Assembly: GCA_944322755.1 (NCBI GenBank)
Contig: CALUPY010000005.1
Location: forward strand, 1 to 64,000
Source: Candidatus Gastranaerophilales bacterium
GTDB lineage: Bacteria > Cyanobacteriota > Vampirovibrionia > Gastranaerophilales > Gastranaerophilaceae
Direction of reading: 5' to 3'
DNA length: 64,000 nucleotides
Both the position numbers and the translations under genes were made by a program. The notes under the pieces were generated by a model, which worked only from the letters and a program-made list of their open reading frames with translations, made no database searches and was not told where the DNA came from. Positions 49,603-58,600 of the stretch are shown in pieces (position 1 is the first letter of the stretch; every line of letters starts with the position of its first letter).

Positions 49603-52600
49603 ATGAGTATAATAATTAACGGATTGACCACCTCCAGAAATTCATCAATCAGCGCAATGATTAACAATGTACTGAGCCAGAAGCAGCAGTCATTGAACAG
49701 CCTGTATCAGCAAAAAAGCGCTATTGAAGATATGTTTAATCAGGTTGCTTCAGGCGCATATACTACGAATTCCCAGATTTATCAGCTTAACTCTTACTAC
49801 AACACACAGATAATAAATCTTCAGTCTACAATAAATACTCTGGGTTCCCAGATAAATATTCATAACTCTAAAATTACGACATTGAATTCGCTAAAGAGCC
49901 AGTATTCAAAGACTGTTACATCATTAGATGATTTTCTTCAAAGTGTAAAAGACTCTACAACGACCTCCGGTGTTCTTGATTTTACAAATACAAACCCTGA
50001 TGTGGTGGATGTTGTTTTAAATAACAATAAGGTTAACACTCAAAAAATTGACTACAAAGTCACTCAGGTCGCTACAGCAACAAAAGCCATAAGCGATATT
50101 TTAAAAGGTGAGAACATAAGCTTAAATACAAAAATAACAGACTTATTTGCCGGCAGCTACAGCGGTACAAGAGTTAGTACTACGCGAAATGACCTTGATG
50201 AATCTATGACTATGTCTGAACTCGGTATAAAAAGCGGGGTTTTTAGCATTGGAAATACTACAGTCTCTGTTAACAGCAACAATACGCTCGCAGATATTAT
50301 AAAAGCACTGCAGGCAGACGGATACGGTGCAGGCATCGAAAACGGACAGTTCTACATAGATTCAAAAGGTGTTAAATCTATGAATATGCACGACCAGAGT
50401 TCCAACTTTGGCGAAAAAACAGGACTGACAATCTCTACCGGAACTTTCTCCATTAACGGAAATGAATTGACAATTGATGAAAATACTACGATAAATGACC
50501 TGTTTAATGAAATTAACGGAGACGAAAAGTACGGAGTGGGGGCGATTCTGGATGAGAACAAAATTACACTGGTCGCAAACAGAACGGGAAATGTCTTAAT
50601 TGAAATCGCAAAAGGTTCAAGCAATTTTACCAACGTTATCGGCTTTACAACAGGCGGAAAAATGATTGAAGACAATCTTGTTCTGGGTTCAGACGGTTCT
50701 GTTCAGGTTTTGGCAGGGAATAATTCAATTGCCGCAATGACAGGAGGGTTTAAAGAAGGCTCATTTGTAATCAGAAAATCCTTAAACGGAGTAACCTCGC
50801 AGGCCGTTATAGATGTTGCAGCGGCGGATACATTAGACGATGTTATTGCAAAAATTAATGCATCGAGCCTTGATATAACAGCCTCTGTTGAAAATGACAG
50901 ATTTGTTATTAAAAACAATCTCAAAGGTGCGGGATACAGTATTACTGTGGAATCAGGCAGTTCCGACTTTACGAATAAGGTCGGACTTACAGACGGAATG
51001 ACCTCAACGGGTGTTTTGAATCCGGATTTGGATGCACAGTACTATACAACCCTCACGGGAATCAGAAATATTGTAAATCCTGCTAATGTGCAGGTTACAG
51101 CCGGATCTTTTAAAATTAATGACACTACGATAGAACTGAATGCCGGTACGCTCGCTGCTGCTATTGAAAAAATTAATCAATATACAAATCAAACTGGTGT
51201 AATTGCTGAATTTGACACAGAAAACGGGCATGTTGTACTGAGAAATAAAATGACAGGCAGCGAAGGTCTGTTTGTTGAAGGCGGTACAAGTAATTTTGGG
51301 GTAATTGCCGGTTTTACCACGGAAAGTTCTGCTTCCGCAGCTGCAACAATAGGACAGCAAGGCTCAAAAACTACTCTTACCGGCTCAGAGGATGTTAACA
51401 ATAATACGATGATTGAAGATTCTTCAATTATCCTCAACGGCACAATTATAGATATAAACGCAGGCACGCTGCAAAGTGCTGTACAGCAAATTAATGCAAA
51501 ATCTGATATTACACAGATTACTGCGTCAATTGAAAATAACAGACTTGTGTTTACAGAAATGCGAAACGGTACACTCCCTATTTCTGTCAGCGATATTTCC
51601 GGTAATTTCGGACAGTTGACAGGTATTATCGGTTATCAGGTTTCAGCTGGTCAGGAGGAAAAATACGGCAGTACTAAAACGACATATACTGCAACAAAAA
51701 CAGTAAGCAACTCTGATGAAATTTTAGACAGTGTTGTTACAATTAACGGAAAAGACATTAATCTCAGCGGTACTATATCTTCAGCTATTGCAACAATAAA
51801 CGCAAACTCTGCTACGACGGGAGTTGAAGCATTTATTGACGGAAACGGTAAGTTTGTTTTGAGAAATACGAACGCAGGGTCTGCAGGTTTAAGTTTCTCT
51901 GTTCAATCCGGAGATTTCGGACGTGTTGTGGGTACTGGTTCATATACTACTGTATCAGGCTCTACATCGCATGTTGAAAAGGAACATGCAACAGTGACCG
52001 GTGCAGTAACAGGTCTTGATGAGTATTCACAAGTACTTGCCGGATCTAAAATTCAGTTTGGTACGACGATTATTGACCTTGGTGCCAGTGTTGGCGCTGC
52101 ATTGCTGGCTATTAACAATAACAAAGACATAACTGGCGTTGAAGCTCTCTTAAATGACGACGGACAGTTTGTTTTGAGAGCGGTCAGTGATACTATGCAG
52201 AGTATTTCATTCAAAGTAATAGGCGTTGGCGACTTCGGACGCGTTACAGGTTTGGGTTCGTATACTGTCGGGGCTGCTCCGTCAAACGGTGAACATACGA
52301 ATTATACCTACAGCAAACTTGTTGGACAAAATACGGTCTCCAAAGAAACAGAAATCACCGAATCTCAGATTACCCTCGGATTTGTGAATGATGCCGGAGT
52401 GAATGTTGAAAAGACCTTCCTTTTAAAAGACGGTACTCTTGAAGATGCAATGAGCACAATTAACGCTGCAAACTGGTATGTTAAAGCAGAAATCGTCAAT
52501 GACAAACTTCAGTTTGTATCCAGAGATTCAGGCCCGTTTAGGATAACCCTTAGCGTTGATACAGTTAACGGTGTAACCGGCGACTTTGGCCGTGTTGTCG

Positions 52601-55600
52601 GAATGGCCAGCAGCACAACCCTTGACGGCAGTATTTCACATCTGAAAAAAGATCCGGCAAAATACGTTGGCGCCACAAGCGGTCTCAATTCATACGACGA
52701 ACTAATCGGCACAAATTCCATAAAATTGTGGATGACAAGAAGCAACTCCTACACAGGCGTAAACACAGAACAAGGCTCAGGTGCGCTTGCTTCTGTTGCG
52801 CAGACTATAACATTTACCGACAAAGACGGCAACGGCTACATCTCAATACAGGATGCAATAGACAGCATTAATGACCTAAAACATATTACAAAAATCGAAG
52901 CCTCGCTTGAAAACGGTCAGTTTGTACTGCGCCAGACCGATGCAAACACTGCCGGAGAAGGTGATACCATAAACTTTGAGGTCTCAGGAGACGGCGATTT
53001 TGCGCGTGTAGCCGGATTCGGCGACTATACGACCATAGGACAGGCTGACACCGGAAACGTTGTAGGGCAGTCTTTCAGTACCTTAACGGGTTCAAGAGAT
53101 GTTGACCCTGTTAATGAAGTTCTTGAGAGCACGTTCAAATTTACTATAACAAAAGCTGTTGCCCAAAATTCTGCAGGTATAAACATGTCCATAGACATTC
53201 ACGTTGCAGACGGCACGCTTGCTGATGCGGTTACCTCTATTAACCAACAGCTTGCGGCTGCAGGTATCTCTGTAACAGCATCGATTACAAACGGTAAATT
53301 TGAATTCAAATCAGATTTGGCAGGTGACTATAACATATCAGTCGATATGACAAACAGCGACTTCGGGCGTGTAATCGGAATAGGTTCCCATACTACGACA
53401 GACGGCTCATACACGGTACGTGAAAAACAGGCAGCAAAGGTTACAGGCGGAGTTACCGGCCTCAAATACGATTCACAGCTTACAGGCAGCGTTCAACTTA
53501 CTTTGCAGGGCATAATTACCTCTACGAATACCGGTGTAAACACAGAAGGCGGTACAAATAATGCTGTTTCTTCCGTAAAAACAATCACTCTCTCCGGTAC
53601 AATAGAAGATGCTATAAATGCTATAAACGCAGAAACTGCCACTACCCAGATAAGAGCATATCTTGACGCGGACGGAAGATTTGTACTGGAACAGACGAAT
53701 GCAAACACCGCAAGTGAATTTGATACAATATCATTCTCTGTTTCAGGCACCGGAGATTTTGGCGCGGTAACAGGATTGAGCGCCTATATTGCATACGGCG
53801 ATGACAACACAGGCACCACAACAGGACAAACAAATTCATATATTTCCGGTGTTGTCGACAATCTTAAAGGCACGGAACAGGTTACTGACGGAAAAGTTAC
53901 GGTAACTCTTGTAAATGACGTTCACAGTTGGAATACCCCTGTTACAACGACTTTTGATGTTGATATAACAGGAACTGTTCAGAATGTAGCTGAGCAAATA
54001 ACTGCAAAAGCGCATGAACTCGGACTTGAACTTGATGCTTACATTGATTCTTCGACAGGCAGATTTACTCTAAAATCAACATCCTACGGCCCTGATTCTA
54101 TTAGTATTGCAGTAGAAGACAGTGATTTTGGCAGAATTACCGGCATTGCAAACTATTCACTTGATTTTGGTACTGTTACAAGCGGAAATTCTACATATGA
54201 GCTTCATCCGACACTCTCCGGCGGTAACGAAGTGACAGGTGATATTACCATTCTCGGCGGAACTCTGCAAATAGGTGATAAAACAATCAATACAACAAAC
54301 AAAACCATAGAACAGATTGTTAATGAAGTCAACAATCTCGGACTTGCCGGTGTCACTGCAGACCTTGAAACCGGATTTTTCAGGATTAAAATGCTCGAAA
54401 ATTCTGTTGACAATCCTTATGACATTCAGGCAACAGGTGATTTTGCCAGAGTAACAGGTTTTGCTGCGTATTCGGTCGGTTCTGCAACTTATGTAGACGG
54501 ATCTTACACTGTCTCTGACGGTACCCACTCATTCCAGACTAAAAGTGAAATGGGGCTGAAAAAAGATACGACATTTGTCGGTGGCAGTATTACAATAACG
54601 CATGATAACGGTTACGGTCAGAATGAGTCATTTACAATTGATACGACCGGGAAAACAGTTGAAGAAGTAGTTGCAGAAATCAATGCGGCAGGTCAGTCCG
54701 GCCCGAGTGTTGACAGTGTTGACGGTTACAGTAAAAACTACGTCTATGCCGAGTATGTGAACGAACAGATTGTTATAAAAACGAATTATACAAACCACTC
54801 AATCACAGCAGAAGGCGACTTTGCCAGAGTAACAGGATTTTCTGCCTACACCTCAGGTGTTGCTTCAAATGCTGCACCGACCACTACTGTTGAAAACGGC
54901 ACATTTGAATACCTTAGCAGTAATAAAAATAAACTCACAGCAAATACTGAATTTGTAAACGGTACTATAAGTATATCATTTGAAAACGGCTCGAACGGTA
55001 CGCGTACAATCTCCGTGAACGGTCAGGGAAAGACACTGGTAGAAGTTGTTTCAGAGCTGCAAACGCAGGCTGAGGCTTATGGTGAGGAGTTTTCAAAAGA
55101 CGGATATGTTATTAGCAAACCGGAAATAAGTTTTGATTCAACGACAGGAAAAATCAGTATAAAAACTTACGGAAACAGTCATACTGTTACTGCAACAGGC
55201 GATATGGCAAGACTTACCGGTTTCGGTAATTATACGGTCGCCTCTGCAACGAACACTCCGGGCAGTGTCTCGATTGTAAATAATAAATATGTATATACTG
55301 ATGGTACTCTTACCGGCTCGGTAAATGTCTATGATTCTAACGGTCAGGCAATTGCAAATCAGGCCGGCTTTATTGAGTTTTATTCCGGTTCTGAAAAGAT
55401 AGGATTCGTAAAAGTTGATGCAGGTGATGATTTACAAACAGTCCTGAATAAAATAAACAGTATAACCCTTACTTTCAATGCGCCCGATGACCTGCCCAGC
55501 GACAATCTTAACTATAAACTTAATGCCGTAATAGACTCCAGCGGAAGGATAAAAATTAATTATTCCGGGGCTATTTCTGACTTTTCTGTAAAAGGAGATA

Positions 55601-58600
55601 GTGCTTTTGCCGGTTATTACGGACTCACTTCTTCCGGTACTTCTCAATATGAAGACTACGATACAGCTATAACTCCCTCTAAAGATATTGTAACCTATGA
55701 CAGAAACGGTGTTTTGACAGGAGCAACCGACCTGTCAGATGTGAACGGGAATGCTATATTCGGGCAGGCCGGAACAATTGATTTCTATAACGGCAGTACA
55801 AAAATTGCCTCTGTTACAGTCGGTGCTAATGACGATTTGCAGACCGTTTTAGACAAAATCAATAATATGACTGTGAATTATGCCCCACCGTCTGATGTTT
55901 CAAATGTCAACTGGGATACCACTATCTCTGCGCAGATTGTAAATGACAGAATAGAAATCACTTACGGCGCAGGCATGGATGAGTTTAGAATCAGCGGAAG
56001 TAGCGCATTTGTTTACTTCTACGGACTCGGGGATAATCCGACCGAACTGGAACAGCGCTCGGTAAACGAAGAAATAGACAGCCCGAAAGACGTATATGTA
56101 TACAATAACGGTAGTATTACCGGCTCTGTAAGTGTAAACGGAATGATTACAGACGGAACTCTTGCTGTCGGGAAAACAAATATCGGACCTTTCAGCGGTC
56201 AAAAAGACGGAATGCTGACATTTGTAACCCAGACTGCAGACGGATATATTGCTGTTGGTAATGTAGAGATTCTTGCAACGGACAGTCTTGATCAGGTCAT
56301 GAAAAAGATAAATGACATGATTGCAAAAGATATTATTACTCCAAATGGAGTTGAAATAAACAAAATTAACGGCTACACAGCTTCCTTTACTGCTGATGGA
56401 AAAATACAGATTACATACGGAGGCCAGCTTGGTGCCGTAAGAATTCAGGATACTAGCGGGTTTGCCCAGTATTACGGTTTGACCGATTCTTCCATGACCT
56501 GGGAGGATAAATCATTTACAGGTACTATGGAACGCCCGATGCCTGATGAAGTCGGAGAAAGTACTGTCACAAGCGCAAACGGCGGATACAAAGATACGAG
56601 TGTTGTCGGCAGTTTGCAGGGCGGAACATTCAGGGTTTCTATTAACGGAAAAAGTATAGATGTCCACTATAACAGTAATGAAAGTGTTGAAACTATTATG
56701 AACAGGCTCGTAGAGCTTGCAAACCAAAAAGACGGCACAGGGCTGTTTGATTTTAATACCGATACTCCTGACTTGAATATGTCTCCTTTAACACAGGACA
56801 AATTGACATACAGGCTGGATTCTGACGGACATATTGTAATAACTTCTGCGGTTGAGTCAAGAACACAGGATGAGCTTGTTATAACTGACCTCTCCGGCAA
56901 TTTTGCCACCTTGACCGGTATTGCTACAGAGCCTGAGGGGTATACCCCACCTGTTTCTCCCGGAATGCCTACAGAACCGGGTATTACAAATAATGGAACT
57001 GATTATTATGTAAAATTATACGAAGAAACAGGCTCGCACGGTACTTTTACTTTTAGCGGCAGTTCAATTAACGGATTGAATGCAAATACTGCGCTTTCCG
57101 GTATTACAGACGGCGGTTTTAATATAAACACTACTGACGGTGCAAAATGGGTAGAGGTTAACAAAGGTGATACTGTTCAGATGGTTTTGGACAGGATTAA
57201 TGCTCTTAACCCCAGCATAAATGCAGTATTTGATACGAAAAACAACAGAATTAGCATAACCGCTGTTGACAATGCACTATATGAGCTTTCTTTTTCTGAT
57301 GACACTTCCGGATTTATTCAGAGGGCAGGGCTTGCACAGGATGATAAGGTCTATGATGCAAACTTTACAAATACAAAACTCTCAGAAGGTTTATCCAAAC
57401 TCAAGGGCTCTACGGAAAATCTCCATTCCAGCCACATTCTTGGTAATATACAGGGCGGGCTGAACACAGCGGAGGAAACTGTTACAATAAGCGGCGGCGG
57501 TGCTTCTGTAGATATTACTGTTTTAGACGATGAAAGCCTTGATTCTATTATTCAAAAGATTAAAGACACAGGCGAATACGATGCGGGAATTGAAGATGGA
57601 CGATTCTGGATAAAATCGTTGACTGACTCCTCTACTGCTGTCACGGTTTCTGATTCGAATTTTGCAAGGATACTCGGGTTGTCAGGAGAAACAGAAGAAC
57701 TCGGAAAAGGTACACTGACTTTAGGCTCCTACGGAACAATGGAATATGAAAGTGCAGCTATCGACGGGCTTTTGGGTTCATCGAATTTAACCATAGACGA
57801 TTCAATCGCCGGAGACGGTGACGGCTCTTTCAGAGTTACTTTAAGCGATAAAACAAATAATACAATCAACGTTGGCACAACATCATTTGATGTTTCAATA
57901 GACAGAAACATGACCGTAAATGATATTGTAAACGCAATAAAGACTGCGGCAGTAAACGCAGGTATAGAAGGATTTAATATAAGTTTTGACAATTCAACCC
58001 ATCAGTTTAAAATTAGTATTGCGGGAAATAAAGCGGAACAGATTACATTTACCGGACTTGATGCACGCGGTACTGAGCTGGTAAAACGTCTGGGGCTTTC
58101 TCTTTCTGATGAAACGACGACTCATATGGGAACGTTTACAGAAGAAAGCCATGGATATCTTAAACTCACCGGTTCTGTGGACGGGTTGCACGGGGAACAT
58201 GTTCTTGGCGGGTTAACCTCGTCTACTTTCACAATAAGTGATGGTTCAAGCACAGTCACAATTTCAGTCACAAACGGTCAAACTCTGAACGAAATTATCA
58301 ACAACATAAACCTTCAGTCCGGCGGTAAATATACCGCAAGCATAGACAATGAAGGCAGATTTTTTATACAGGCGAACAGCCAGAGCGCAGCAAATATCAT
58401 TGTGTCTGAATCAGATTTTACGAAGAGGGTCGGACTCGTCGGTGCAACTACAACAGAGGGAGCTTCTTCACAGACCGAAGTCGGAGATCACGGATTGTTT
58501 GTATTTTATGGTGCAGGCGGCTCCGGAGGCACCGGTATTGACGGCATGAAAGGCAGTACTGTATTTACTGGTTTAAGAAACGGTTCCTTTACCTTTACCC